A stretch of 64,000 bases of DNA from GWE2-51-13 sp942492825. GTDB lineage: Bacteria; Bacillota_I; Bacilli_A; Erysipelotrichales; Erysipelotrichaceae. The stretch spans positions 868,001 to 932,000 of the forward strand of contig OW818635.1 in the NCBI GenBank assembly GCA_942492825.1. Reading direction: 5' to 3'. Below are positions 9,410-17,425 of the stretch, piece by piece (the stretch's first letter is position 1; every line of letters begins with the position of its first letter). The notes below the pieces were generated by a model. It was not told the origin of the DNA. It ran no database searches and was given only the letters and a program-made list of their open reading frames with translations. A program made the translations under genes and the position numbers.

Positions 9410-9799
9410 TTATTTTCTATGAAGAAGCCGATATCCTTCGGTTACGACTACTTTGACGATGATGATCGCGGACAAAGCATAAAAACACAGTTCCAGAAAA
9501 TCTTGTTTCCGGTAAAACAACGCAAGTATCGCCACCAGAAACGCGAGACCGCCAAGTAAACTTAAGGTCGTCATTACTTTGTGTTTGACGGGAATCAGCG
9601 ACTCAGGTTTTCCCATGTCATCGCGCAATCCGCTGACAATCGACATGGAAAGTCCCAACGCAAACATCAAGAAGACCGGAAAACCCCATCGTGACGTTTC
9701 GGTTTGAGTTTGTAAGACATACGTAAACAAAGCAATAAAAAGAAAAATAAGTAACGTGGAAATTCTGCGGAGATTGTTTCCGAAATACAGTTTCAACAT
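9410..9799 (-). CDS. Small four-helix membrane protein, unknown
   Basis: 129 residues with four predicted membrane helices: STLLIFLFIALFTYVL, GFPVFLMFALGLSMSIV, VMTTLSLLGGLAFLVAILALF and FLELCFYALSAIIIVKVVV. A short polar loop lies between helices 2 and 3. I recognise no family and no catalytic motif. It stands alone between the signalling operon and a DUF1801 gene. The ATG at 9799 is preceded by AAAGGGGG, supporting the start. Confidence 0.7.
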   Translation of the reverse strand: MLKLYFGNNLRRISTLLIFLFIALFTYVLQTQTETSRWGFPVFLMFALGLSMSIVSGLRDDMGKPESLIPVKHKVMTTLSLLGGLAFLVAILALFYRKQDFLELCFYALSAIIIVKVVVTEGYRLLHRK

Positions 9800-9892
9800 A
9801 TCGATTCCCCCTTTATTGTGGGCTTTTCGAGTTTATTCTACCCTGTTTGAAATTCGATGTAAATTTCAAATTCGAATTAGTTAAAGTTAGTT

Positions 9893-9928
9893 ATAAAAAA
9901 TTCCTACCCGCTAACATGGGTAGGAATC
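9893..9928 (-). terminator. Terminator after DUF1801 gene
   Basis: Read on the minus strand, a 10-bp perfect stem (ATTCCTACCC with GGGTAGGAAT) and 8-base loop is followed by TTTTTT, directly downstream of the stop at 9938. Confidence 0.85.
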
Positions 9929-9937
9929 GTTATTTGC

Positions 9938-10309
9938 TTATTTTCTCCAGAAGGTCGTGCAGTCCGCTTTATCCGCGATGTTATATTCGATCAATTTCCC
10001 CAATAAATCGAAGTCTACCGGCTTATTCCAAGGGAAACGGATCAACTCGCTGCTGGAGTCATATCCGACTTTTTTGACGTCTTCCGCGAAGTGTTGGATC
10101 GCAACTCGTTCGGGTGCGACGGCTAAATGATGCTTCGCGATACTGAATCCGATGATGAATGTGCCGTGGTCGGTGAACATGGGTTGGTTCCATGCGATTC
10201 GCGGGGCCAGATTCGGATATGTCTTCAGAATCCATGCCAGGATTTCTTCCGTCCTCGCCTTATTTTCCGGATTTGAAATATGCGATAAGAATTCCTCAAA
10301 GATTTCCAT
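9938..10309 (-). CDS. DUF1801 / YdhG-like protein
   Basis: A 123-residue protein. The start at 10309 is chosen because AAGGAG lies 7 bases upstream; a longer in-frame start at 10378 has no such site. Sequence features of the DUF1801 (YdhG, frataxin-like fold) family are visible: a helical start MEIFEEFLSHI, PRIAWNQPMFTDHGTFIIGFSIAKHHLAVAP in the middle, and FPWNKPVDFDLLGKLIEYNI near the end. Members are small proteins of poorly known function, some suggested to bind iron. Two further relatives occur at 34100 and 46947, so this is a small paralogous group in the genome. Confidence 0.82.
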   Translation of the reverse strand: MEIFEEFLSHISNPENKARTEEILAWILKTYPNLAPRIAWNQPMFTDHGTFIIGFSIAKHHLAVAPERVAIQHFAEDVKKVGYDSSSELIRFPWNKPVDFDLLGKLIEYNIADKADCTTFWRK

Positions 10310-10456
10310 GTTTTTTCTCCTTCGATGTTTAAACTTATCATTCGGATTTGATCTAATCTTATCGTAGAGGTTTTTCATCGAATCCGCAAGGGATACACTA
10401 ATAAATACCCATGAATCCTCGTAATGAAGCGTTATTATGTTTCAATCATCGTTTAT

Positions 10457-10927
10457 TTAGATACTTTCTTGCCAATCCTGGGGAAGATGTTGGCGATTGT
10501 ATTCATCGATTTCTTTTTCGCTAAGTTCCTCAAAGAAGTGGATCACCATGTTAATCACGAAGAATCTTCCCTTCTGTTCGTTTATGAACCGATACTCTTC
10601 CAACAACATCCGAGGTTCTCGTACGGTCGTGCCGTCGATCAACTTGGTCGGTTCATAACCGATGATTCCATCCTCTTCTAAACGTTTATATACTTCTTCT
10701 TTTTCTTCGATCAGATTCAAATTATAGATCGTTTCCTTGTATCGGATGACTCCATAATTACGGACATAGATGAACCATTGGATCGGTAAGTTCATCGCGA
10801 TTTTATGCTTACGATAATAGTCTTTATTCCATTCGGTTTTGGTGGCTTTGATCTGATTGGCCGGACGGTTGTAATTGGGAGACTTCCCTTTCCCAACGAC
10901 GGTGATTCCATCAACGATTTCGTACAT
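10457..10927 (-). CDS. Uncharacterised protein under SAM riboswitch control
   Basis: A 156-residue soluble protein starting at 10927 (GAAAGGAAAGCT before ATG); the ORF extends further upstream in frame, but that extension is the riboswitch/terminator. I recognise no family. The composition is charged and aromatic, with YYRKHKIAMNLPIQWFIYVRNYG in two parts around residues 35-55 and an acidic helix NLIEEKEEVYKRLEEDGIIG near the middle. No signal peptide, membrane helix or metal-binding motif is visible. The leader carries a SAM-I type riboswitch ending in a terminator 30 bases before the start. Expression should thus fall when SAM is abundant, which links the gene to methionine or SAM supply. 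The role in that pathway is unknown. Confidence 0.72.
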   Translation of the reverse strand: MYEIVDGITVVGKGKSPNYNRPANQIKATKTEWNKDYYRKHKIAMNLPIQWFIYVRNYGVIRYKETIYNLNLIEEKEEVYKRLEEDGIIGYEPTKLIDGTTVREPRMLLEEYRFINEQKGRFFVINMVIHFFEELSEKEIDEYNRQHLPQDWQESI

Positions 10928-10956
10928 AGCTTTCCTTTCGTGGCAATCGCCATGTA

Positions 10957-10986
10957 ACCAAAGAAAACCCCATCGACGGATGGGGA
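10957..10986 (-). terminator. Riboswitch expression-platform terminator
   Basis: On the minus strand CCCCATC-CGTC-GATGGGG is followed by TTTTCTTT. An upstream CGATGGGG (11002-11009) is also complementary to the CCCCATC arm and would form the competing antiterminator. The hairpin lies between the aptamer and the 10927 start codon. Confidence 0.85.
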
Positions 10987-11000
10987 AGTTGAAAGCATCG

Positions 11001-11085
11001 GCCCCATCGTTCAAGCGTTAGCACCGTGCAAAAGCCGGTTGCTGTGCAGTCATCGAGCTTGTCTCTCGTGCACTCTTTATAGGTT
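11001..11085 (-). promoter_or_regulatory. SAM-I family riboswitch aptamer
   Basis: On the minus strand the leader reads CCTATAAAGAG (P1 5' arm and J1/2), then GAGAGACAAGCTCGATGA, GCAACC, a P3 hairpin ACCG-N9-CGGT, and GGTGCTAA. GATGA, GCAACC and GGTGCTAA are the conserved core of SAM-I clan aptamers in the right order and spacing. P1 can form as CCUAU with AUGGG (11002-11009 region), and the P2-loop AGC pairs with GCU of the J3/4 GCUAA, the expected pseudoknot. The P1 3' arm is the same segment that would otherwise make the antiterminator, so SAM binding should favour termination. P4 is very short (about CG-N6-CG), unlike typical SAM-I, so a SAM-I/IV-like variant is possible. Confidence 0.83.
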
Positions 11086-11246
11086 ACACCGACATTGTAC
11101 ATCCAACCTGTTCGGATTGAAGCCCTATAAGTTAAGATGTCCATAAATTGGTTCAACTGAATGCACTAAACATGCATCGAAATTTAGTTTTCGAATCGTT
11201 TCTATTTGGGGCTATAATAAAACTAGAAAAGCATCGGAGGTGTCTC

Positions 11247-12266
11247 ATGCCTTTTACCATCGTTCGCAACGATATCACGCAAATGAAAGTCGACGCCATC
11301 GTCAACGCCGCCAACGCTCAACTGAAGCGCGGCGGAGGGGTTTGCGGGGCGATTTTCGAAGCAGCCGGAATCCAACAACTGACCGAAGCATGCGACGCGA
11401 TTGGACATTGCGAACCGGGACATGCGGTGATCACCGACGGTTATAACTTGCCTGCCAAACATATCATCCATACGGTCGGACCGGTATGGGAAGGCGGGAG
11501 AAACCATGAAGCGCAGACGTTAATGCAATGTTATGTTTCTTCCATGGAGTTGGCGCGCCAACATCATCTGAAATCGATCGCATTCCCCTTGATCTCCTCG
11601 GGGATTTACGGGTATCCGAAGGACTTGGCACTTGAGGTCGCGATTTCGGCGATCGGCGGGTACATTCTAAAACACGATCTGATGGTTTACCTGGTCGTGT
11701 ATGACGTCAAAACGTTTGTGGTTAGCGCGAAAGTCTTTGGTTCGGTCGAGAAGTTCATCGATGATAACTATGTTGAAGAACATGGGAAAGTCTTCCTAAA
11801 TCGTGTCGACAACGCGTCGATTTTTCAAGAAAACCTTCCGTATGATTCCTTGGAAAGAGCGGTTGAGCGGGATGCGATACAACCGCGATCCCATCGGGAT
11901 CTTGAAGATTTCTTCGCACATCAGGATTCACCGTTTGCGGAACATCTGTTTCATTTGATCGATCGGAAACGGATGCTCGATACTGAAGTCTATCATCGTG
12001 CCAACATCGACCGAAGATTATTCTCCAGAATCCGCAGCGATAAACATTACAATCCAAGCAAAGCTACGGCGCTCGCGCTTGCGATCGCCCTACGATTGAA
12101 TCTGGACGAAATGCAAGATCTGTTACGTCGCGCCGGATATACGCTCTCCAATAGCAGTAAAATGGATCTGATCATCCGATACCATATCGAAGAAGGCAAG
12201 TACGATATCATGGAGATCAACCAGGTATTATTTAAGTTTGATCAACCTTTGCTTGGAAGCTGTTAA
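11247..12266 (+). CDS. Macro domain protein with C-terminal helical HTH-like domain
   Basis: A 339-residue protein. The start at 11247 follows GGAGGTG; a TATAAT lies at 11214. The macro domain (1-165) has DITQMKVDAIVNAANAQL, GGGVCGAIFEAAG and PLISSGIYGYP, the ADP-ribose contact loops of MacroD-type de-ADP-ribosylases and O-acetyl-ADP-ribose deacetylases. The C-terminal part (about 210-325) contains ANIDRRLFSRIRSDKHYNPS and TALALAIALRLNLDEMQDLL plus RAGYTLS, a helical module related to HTH folds that recurs beside signalling domains in Bacillota. The protein likely removes or senses ADP-ribose on a partner. It heads a rightward group with a VWA protein and a protease, suggesting one stress or regulatory module. 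Confidence 0.88.
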   Translation: MPFTIVRNDITQMKVDAIVNAANAQLKRGGGVCGAIFEAAGIQQLTEACDAIGHCEPGHAVITDGYNLPAKHIIHTVGPVWEGGRNHEAQTLMQCYVSSMELARQHHLKSIAFPLISSGIYGYPKDLALEVAISAIGGYILKHDLMVYLVVYDVKTFVVSAKVFGSVEKFIDDNYVEEHGKVFLNRVDNASIFQENLPYDSLERAVERDAIQPRSHRDLEDFFAHQDSPFAEHLFHLIDRKRMLDTEVYHRANIDRRLFSRIRSDKHYNPSKATALALAIALRLNLDEMQDLLRRAGYTLSNSSKMDLIIRYHIEEGKYDIMEINQVLFKFDQPLLGSC

Positions 12267-12268
12267 AT

Positions 12269-12291
12269 GTCGCTTTGAAAGCGACCTTTCG
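12269..12291 (+). terminator. Hairpin after macro-domain gene (weak terminator)
   Basis: A 7-bp stem GTCGCTT-TGA-AAGCGAC sits 3 bases after the macro-domain stop, followed only by CTTTCG. It may attenuate rather than end transcription into the VWA gene. Confidence 0.4.
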
Positions 12292-12338
12292 AAAATATAA
12301 AAAGGGTATCCTACGTTTAGAAAGACGAGGTAACCCTT

Positions 12339-12992
12339 ATGAAAACAAACATTACGGAAGTCGCATTTATATTAGACCGCAGCGGATCGATGGGAGGATT
12401 GGAAGAAGACACGATCGGCGGATTCAACGCCATGTTGGCGAAGCAAAAAGCGCAAGCGGGCGAAGTCATCGTTTCCACGATCTTGTTCGATGACAAGTAC
12501 GAACTCTTGCACGATCGCTTCGACATCAAGAAAGTCGAACCGATCACCAAAAACGATTATTACGTCCGTGGATCGACAGCGCTATTGGATGCGATCGGAA
12601 TGACGATCCATCGCTTAGGCAATGTTCAAAAGCATGCCCTTGAGTCGCAAAAAGCAGACAAAGTCATCATCGTCATTACGACCGACGGCATGGAAAACGC
12701 CAGCCGTTTCTATGGCTACCGTCAGATCCAAGAAATGATCGCACGTCAAAAAGAACGTTTCGGTTGGGAATTCATCTTTCTTGGCGCCAACATCGACGCG
12801 ATCGCCACGGCCGCGAGTTTCGGGATCGATGCGGATCATTCCTCCAATTTCCACGCCGACAAACAAGGCATGGGAAAAACCTTTGATTCGATGAGCGAAT
12901 TCATCGTCAACTCCCGTGAAGGTAAGGAGTTCAATAAGCATTGGAAACTCAATGTTGAAACGGACTTCAACGATCGCGATAAAGAGAACTAA
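12339..12992 (+). CDS. von Willebrand factor A (VWA) domain protein
   Basis: A 217-residue soluble protein that is essentially one VWA domain. The metal-ion-dependent adhesion site is complete: DRSGS at 13-17, the threonine in VRGSTALLDAIG and the aspartate in TTDGMENAS. Rossmann-like strands EVAFILD and VIIVITTDG are clear, and WEFIFLGANIDA is the later strand. Such proteins bind protein partners through Mg2+, often as scaffolds in stress or chaperone-like complexes. No signal peptide or membrane helix is seen, so it acts in the cytoplasm. It lies between the macro-domain gene and the protease gene on the same strand. The partner is unknown; neighbours are the obvious candidates. Confidence 0.88.
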   Translation: MKTNITEVAFILDRSGSMGGLEEDTIGGFNAMLAKQKAQAGEVIVSTILFDDKYELLHDRFDIKKVEPITKNDYYVRGSTALLDAIGMTIHRLGNVQKHALESQKADKVIIVITTDGMENASRFYGYRQIQEMIARQKERFGWEFIFLGANIDAIATAASFGIDADHSSNFHADKQGMGKTFDSMSEFIVNSREGKEFNKHWKLNVETDFNDRDKEN

Positions 12993-13036
12993 AATCATCG
13001 AAGAAGAAGATTGCTTTCGGAAAGCAGGTGAACAAG

Positions 13037-13921
13037 ATGTATGTCGAAGCCATCGAGAATGTCGGACGCTTTACGCGGCCGATGATCACCGTACAAAAAA
13101 GCTACGCGAGTAAGACGATTTTACCGGGAACGGCGACGCTTTTCTTTGTCAATGACGAAGGATGCGCCGTCACATGCAAGCATGTCGCGGAGATTCTGAT
13201 CAACGAGATGAAGATCGCCAAGGGGTATGCGGAATTCAGTGCGCTGCGTAACCAGATTCCGAAAGACGCGCAATACAACAGTAACCTACGGAAACTACAA
13301 GCTCGTTTTTCGATCACCTCGCAAACCCTCCAACAATTAAAATACATCTTCATCGAATGTTTCGATACGTATACCAGCATCGATATCGTCACCCATCCCT
13401 TGTATGATTTGGCTCTGTTGAAGTTCAAGGGATTTAACCAACGCAAATATGCGGGACATGCGGTGTTTCTCAAAACCCCTTCACTTGCCAAACAAGGCCG
13501 ATCGCTTTGTCGGTTGGGTTTCCCCTTTCCCGAGTTTCAGAACTACGAACTGGACGAGAACACCGAAGAAATACGATGGACCGCAACCCCCGCGATCACC
13601 CCGCGATTTCCGATCGAAGGGATCTTGACGCGCTTAGTGATGGAGAACGGAGAGATCAGCGGGATCGAAATGAGTACGCCGGGATTAAGGGGACAAAGCG
13701 GCGGTCCGCTCTTTGATTCAAACGGGATTATTTATGGGATGCAATCGTCGACCCGACATGTCCATTTAGGTTTCGACATCGTCGATCAAGAGATCTTGAG
13801 TCAAGGACATCCGAAGAAAGTCACGGATTATCAGTTTTTAAATCTTGGGATCTGTATTCCATCCGAAATCATCAAGGATTTCCTCAAACAACAGAATGTC
13901 TCTTACTTCGAAAGTGACTAA
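13037..13921 (+). CDS. Trypsin-like serine protease, cytoplasmic
   Basis: A 294-residue protease of the trypsin/HtrA fold. The ATG at 13037 has AGGTG six bases upstream; a GTG at 13028 is a less likely alternative. The catalytic triad is visible: His49 (TCKHVA), Asp124 (YDLALLKF) and Ser221 (GLRGQSGGPLF, the oxyanion hole). No signal peptide, membrane anchor or PDZ domain is present, unlike DegP/HtrA proteins, so it probably cleaves an intracellular target. It is the third gene of the rightward macro/VWA/protease group and ends at a strong terminator. A regulated-proteolysis role with its neighbours is inference only. Confidence 0.85.
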   Translation: MYVEAIENVGRFTRPMITVQKSYASKTILPGTATLFFVNDEGCAVTCKHVAEILINEMKIAKGYAEFSALRNQIPKDAQYNSNLRKLQARFSITSQTLQQLKYIFIECFDTYTSIDIVTHPLYDLALLKFKGFNQRKYAGHAVFLKTPSLAKQGRSLCRLGFPFPEFQNYELDENTEEIRWTATPAITPRFPIEGILTRLVMENGEISGIEMSTPGLRGQSGGPLFDSNGIIYGMQSSTRHVHLGFDIVDQEILSQGHPKKVTDYQFLNLGICIPSEIIKDFLKQQNVSYFESD

Positions 13922-13925
13922 AACG

Positions 13926-13949
13926 AAAAGACCTTGCGGTCTTTTTGTT
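13926..13949. terminator. Bidirectional terminator between protease and tryptophanase genes
   Basis: AAAAGACC-TTGC-GGTCTTTT followed by TGTTT on the plus strand, with an A-run on the other side. It lies between two convergent genes and can serve both. Confidence 0.85.
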
Positions 13950-13959
13950 TGGGATTTGG

Positions 13960-15345
13960 TTAAAGAAGTTCGAATCCGGCCGTAAAATGACGCAACGCCG
14001 TAATCGGACCTTCGAAAGTCAACTTGAGACCTTTGTATTCATCTCTGTTTTCATAGATATACGCCAAGGCTTCCACGATGCAATCCAAATGACGGTTGGT
14101 GTAAACACGCCGTGAGATCGCGATCCGCATCGTTTCAAGGGCCGGCCAAATCGGTTCCTCCGTGAGTTTGTCTTTGCTTCCGAAAGCACAAGCACCTAAT
14201 TCGACACAACGAATTCCCGCTTCTTCATACAATGCCACAACCAAACGTTGGGCCGGGAATTCATGTTGGGGAATGTGCGGGAAAAACCTTCGCGCATCGA
14301 CATAAACGCCATGACCTCCGGTCGGTTCGATGATCGGAACACCACGGGCTTTCAATTGATCGCCCAGGTATTCGACTTGTTTGACACGGTAATCCAAATA
14401 ATCAAATTGCGTCGACTCCTGTAATCCGACTGCCAAGGCATCCATATCCCGTCCGGCTTGTCCGCCGTAGGTGATGAATCCTTCGTTAAGGATCGAAAGT
14501 TGATTGGCTTTTTGGAATATATCGAGATTGCGGGTCACAAACAATCCGCCAATATTGACCAAGCCGTCTTTTTTCGCACTCATCGTCGCGCTTTCGCAGT
14601 ACGAGAACATTTCGCGTGTGATGTCTTTGATTTCCTTGTCCGCATACCCTTCTTCACGTGTTTTGATAAAGTAAGCGTTCTCCGACAAGCGTGCCGCATC
14701 AATGATAAGAGGAATGTTATAGGCTCTGGCGAGTTCACTGACCTCGCGTAGATTACGCATCGAAACCGGTTGTCCACCGTTATTGTTGCAGGTGACAGTC
14801 ATAACTACGCAACAGACCGCATCCGCGCCATTCTCTTGAATAAACTTCTTCATCTTATCGAGATCGAGATTCCCTTTAAACGGCAACGCCGGACTGCTGG
14901 CATCCATCCCTTCGTCGATGACTTGGTCCACCGCGATCGCACCCAATACTTCCGCGCTTCCGCGGATCGTATCGAAGTGCATGTTGCCCAGCATATACTT
15001 TCCGGGTTTGGCGTAGATCTTCGTCAACATGTTGTCGGCGGCTCTGCCTTGGTGGACCGGTTGGACATACGGCATTCCGAAAACATCTTGGACCGAAGCT
15101 TCCATACGGAAAAAGCTTTGCGCCCCCGCATAGGATTCATCCCCCAGCATTAAAGCCGACCATTGGGCCGAACTCATCGCGGAAGTTCCGCTATCGGTGA
15201 TGCAATCGATATAACAATGTTCAGCCCTGAGTTTGAAGACATTAAATCCGGCTTCTTTGAGATAAACCTGACGTTGTTCTTTGGTAGTATGCTTGACGTT
15301 TTCTACCATTTTGATACGAAACGGCTCGGCGAATTGAAATCTCAT
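13960..15345 (-). CDS. tnaA: Tryptophanase (beta-eliminating lyase)
   Basis: A 461-residue PLP enzyme of the tryptophanase/tyrosine phenol-lyase family, splitting L-tryptophan to indole, pyruvate and ammonia. It begins with FAEPFRIK as in the family, carries LTDSGTSAMS, PVHQGRAADN and the PLP-lysine motif MSAKKDGLVNIGG (Lys259). Two sites favour tryptophanase over tyrosine phenol-lyase: the position of the substrate-binding arginine of the latter is Leu here (RCVELGA), and the C-terminus reads LRHFTA with His as in tryptophanase, not LRFFTA. The start overlaps the NDK stop by four bases (ATGA), so both genes are probably translated together. No tna leader peptide or tryptophan permease is seen. 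Confidence 0.88.
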   Translation of the reverse strand: MRFQFAEPFRIKMVENVKHTTKEQRQVYLKEAGFNVFKLRAEHCYIDCITDSGTSAMSSAQWSALMLGDESYAGAQSFFRMEASVQDVFGMPYVQPVHQGRAADNMLTKIYAKPGKYMLGNMHFDTIRGSAEVLGAIAVDQVIDEGMDASSPALPFKGNLDLDKMKKFIQENGADAVCCVVMTVTCNNNGGQPVSMRNLREVSELARAYNIPLIIDAARLSENAYFIKTREEGYADKEIKDITREMFSYCESATMSAKKDGLVNIGGLFVTRNLDIFQKANQLSILNEGFITYGGQAGRDMDALAVGLQESTQFDYLDYRVKQVEYLGDQLKARGVPIIEPTGGHGVYVDARRFFPHIPQHEFPAQRLVVALYEEAGIRCVELGACAFGSKDKLTEEPIWPALETMRIAISRRVYTNRHLDCIVEALAYIYENRDEYKGLKLTFEGPITALRHFTAGFELL

Positions 15346-15806
15346 GCATTCTCCTCTTTCCAGTTAAACCAAAGATCCATCTCTCTCGTAACGTTGTCAG
15401 GTGAATCGGCGGCGTGAATCAAATTACGCACCGTGCGATGTTCCGCTTCCGCTTGTTTGAAGGAATCGATACTGAAGCGTCCGCGGATCGTATTGATGTC
15501 CGCATGGATCGGCTCTGTCGTACCGATGATCTTTCGGACATCTTTGATGACATCCTCGGATTCGCTACCCAATTCAAACACATGGACCGTCTTCCCGACG
15601 AACTCGTTGCGAATCCGATCCGGAAAATCCGGAATATCGAGATTGGCGATCACATCAGCATAGTGTTTCATGATCAGATTTTCGCTGACATAAACGGCTT
15701 TGCGTCGGATGACCTTGATGTCATGACGTTCGAAAATATCCAGAATCGATTCTTCAAGATGCGCTTCGATCGCGTCCGGCTTCAACATGATGAATGTCGA
15801 GTGCAT
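15342..15806 (-). CDS. ndk: Nucleoside diphosphate kinase, divergent
   Basis: A 154-residue enzyme transferring the gamma phosphate of ATP to other nucleoside diphosphates. Family hallmarks are the start STFIMLKPDA, the TTEP-IHADINTIRGRF block, and the phospho-histidine motif NLIHAADS near residue 129. It diverges from the usual NDK in the segment around ELGSESEDVIKDVRKI and lacks the usual Kpn-loop sequence, so it belongs to a less common subgroup. The start has AAGGAGGATAAGG upstream. It is followed with a 4-base overlap by tryptophanase, an unusual partner. Confidence 0.85.
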   Translation of the reverse strand: MHSTFIMLKPDAIEAHLEESILDIFERHDIKVIRRKAVYVSENLIMKHYADVIANLDIPDFPDRIRNEFVGKTVHVFELGSESEDVIKDVRKIIGTTEPIHADINTIRGRFSIDSFKQAEAEHRTVRNLIHAADSPDNVTREMDLWFNWKEENA

Positions 15807-15992
15807 ACCTTATCCTCCTTACGTTCCTTTGGTTACTTTCATTATAACGTGAAATCGCTAACGAGTGAGAATTTACGTTGAAATCCAGAAGAAAACGGTG
15901 TGAAAAACGCTAAGGATCGATTCGTTGACACTTTTAAAAGATTCATATGGCTTATTCTACTTCATAGCATGAAAATGAATAGGATATTTCAC

Positions 15993-16017
15993 TAAAAAAC
16001 GCCGGTATCGGCGTTTG
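15993..16017 (-). terminator. Terminator after DUF4395 gene
   Basis: On the minus strand AACGCCG-ATAC-CGGCGTT is followed by TTTTAG, immediately after the stop at 16021. Confidence 0.85.
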
Positions 16018-16020
16018 GGT

Positions 16021-16455
16021 TTATGCGGTTTGACGTGCGATTCTGCGACGGTATCGCCACATATGGAATTGATAGTGGATGAAGCAACCGATGCAATAAC
16101 CGGCAAGTGCGGCCGAAGATGCCAGCAGTACCATTACAGCGAATATTGAACTGATTCCTGTGAGGGAAAGAAGATCGAAGAGATACGCACCGCTTAGCAT
16201 ACTTACCGCAAGGATCTGATTAAAGCGTTGCTGCGCTTTGTCTTCGGGAGGGTAAGAACGTAAAGGGTTACGTAGGAATTTCTTAGCGATTTCCATGATC
16301 GGGTGAAATCCAAACAAGAGTGAAGACAACCCCGATAGTAATGGAATCAACAGCCAAAGATTCAAACCTGTTATTAAGAAAAGCAGAACACTAACAACGA
16401 TCGTGGCTTGGTTCGCCCGTACGAGCGGACGTGGGATAAAGTTATGGTTTTTCAT
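16021..16455 (-). CDS. DUF4395 membrane protein
   Basis: 144 residues from the ATG at 16455, which has CGGAGGT upstream; a longer in-frame start at 16533 lacks such a site. It shows membrane helices at about 14-32, 33-50 and 85-115, with the DUF4395 signature GYCIGCFIHYQ near the C-terminus and FIPRPLVRANQ at the start. The conserved CIGC could be redox active or bind metal. The function of the family is not known. A monocistronic unit with its own terminator. Confidence 0.8.
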   Translation of the reverse strand: MKNHNFIPRPLVRANQATIVVSVLLFLITGLNLWLLIPLLSGLSSLLFGFHPIMEIAKKFLRNPLRSYPPEDKAQQRFNQILAVSMLSGAYLFDLLSLTGISSIFAVMVLLASSAALAGYCIGCFIHYQFHMWRYRRRIARQTA

Positions 16456-16627
16456 GGTACCTCCGGGTGATGTGAATGTATATCTGGATCTTCGACATCG
16501 TTTCGTTTCCAGGATGAATCTGCTCGTCATCATCTTGCCTCCGTTATCATAGTTAGTTACTATGTGATATATGTTTTATGCGTGAATTATACCGAATTAT
16601 TTCAAATCGAACAAGCATGATGCTACA

Positions 16628-16659
16628 TAAAAAAAGACCGAATATCGAATTTCGGTCTT
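16628..16659 (-). terminator. Terminator after small GNAT gene
   Basis: On the minus strand AAGACCGAA, an 8-base loop and TTCGGTCTT run into seven T. The stem includes the end of the 16658 gene. Confidence 0.85.
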
Positions 16660-16957
16660 ACTCTTGATTAAATGCGACGTCGTTATATTCCGGATGCTTT
16701 GCGAACTGCCCTGCCGCATAGCTGCACATCGGACTGACTTTCAGTTCATGTTGCCGCGCATACTCTACCGCGAAGGCGACCAAGAGGGCGCCGACCCCTT
16801 GCCCTTGCAGGCTAGAAAGGACTTCGGTATGGACAAGAATGAGTTGATCGGCTATCTTCTCATATTCAAGATAAGCTTGTTTGGTTTGCGGACTATCACC
16901 GATATAGAAGAAATGCGGGTGAATCTTGATTTCGATAAGAATCCCTCCCTTCACCAT
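16658..16957 (-). CDS. Small GNAT-fold acetyltransferase (YjdJ-like)
   Basis: A 99-residue single-domain protein of the minimal GNAT subfamily. The acetyl-CoA loop is QGQGVGALLVAFAVEYARQ, preceded by ILVHTEVLSSLQ; the end YAAGQFAKHPEYNDV matches the subfamily closely. The substrate is unknown. The start is uncertain: the first ATG at 16957 has no clear ribosome site, while GGGAGGG lies just inside, before an ATT. So the true start may be a few codons further in. Monocistronic, with a terminator behind it. Confidence 0.85.
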   Translation of the reverse strand: MVKGGILIEIKIHPHFFYIGDSPQTKQAYLEYEKIADQLILVHTEVLSSLQGQGVGALLVAFAVEYARQHELKVSPMCSYAAGQFAKHPEYNDVAFNQE

Positions 16958-16998
16958 ATCTAACTTCAGTTTAGCATAAAAACCAAACGGTGTCGCAA

Positions 16999-17406
16999 CT
17001 AAGACTTACGGGTAAATCTACGTCGACATGATGGACAAGAAATCTCGATCTTCCCTTTTCCGCGCGGGACACGTACTTTTTGTCCGCATTGCGGGCAGGT
17101 ATAATATCGGTATGTGCGATCGGTTAAATTGCGTTTGATTTGGCGGAAGAAAGAACGGATCGGTCGTGTCAACGTCATGAATTTCGAGAGTTCTTTGCGG
17201 CGTCGATAATGATTTTTCGACATAGATCGATACAAGATCAGCCCCAACAAACCATAGGTCAATAAACTGGGTAAGAATTGACCCCGCAAAAATAGGCTGA
17301 ATAGAATGGATAAGATTAGTGTGAAAATGATCAAGAAAAAGTTCAGTTTATCATGACCGTATCTTCCATACATGAATCGATAAAAAGCATTTTGGAATTT
17401 TCGCAT
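16999..17406 (-). CDS. Membrane protein with C-terminal zinc ribbon
   Basis: 135 residues. Two adjacent membrane helices (about 22-40 and 45-60) are followed by a basic linker and a C-terminal zinc ribbon with CPQCG and CPSC pairs about 20 residues apart. This points to a membrane-anchored metal-binding or nucleic-acid-binding tail facing the cytoplasm. Similar small proteins are common in Bacillota but have no assigned role. The start at 17406 follows AAGGAA. Confidence 0.72.
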   Translation of the reverse strand: MRKFQNAFYRFMYGRYGHDKLNFFLIIFTLILSILFSLFLRGQFLPSLLTYGLLGLILYRSMSKNHYRRRKELSKFMTLTRPIRSFFRQIKRNLTDRTYRYYTCPQCGQKVRVPRGKGKIEISCPSCRRRFTRKS

Positions 17407-17425
17407 GTTCTTTCCTTGTTAAGAG

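Noticed and set aside
9199..9456. 85-residue plus-strand ORF in the gap after the lipoprotein operon
   Set aside because: Low complexity, no ribosome site, overlaps the end of the real minus-strand membrane protein gene and the operon promoter.
15414..15881. 155-residue plus-strand ORF
   Set aside because: Exact antisense of the ndk gene with no motif.
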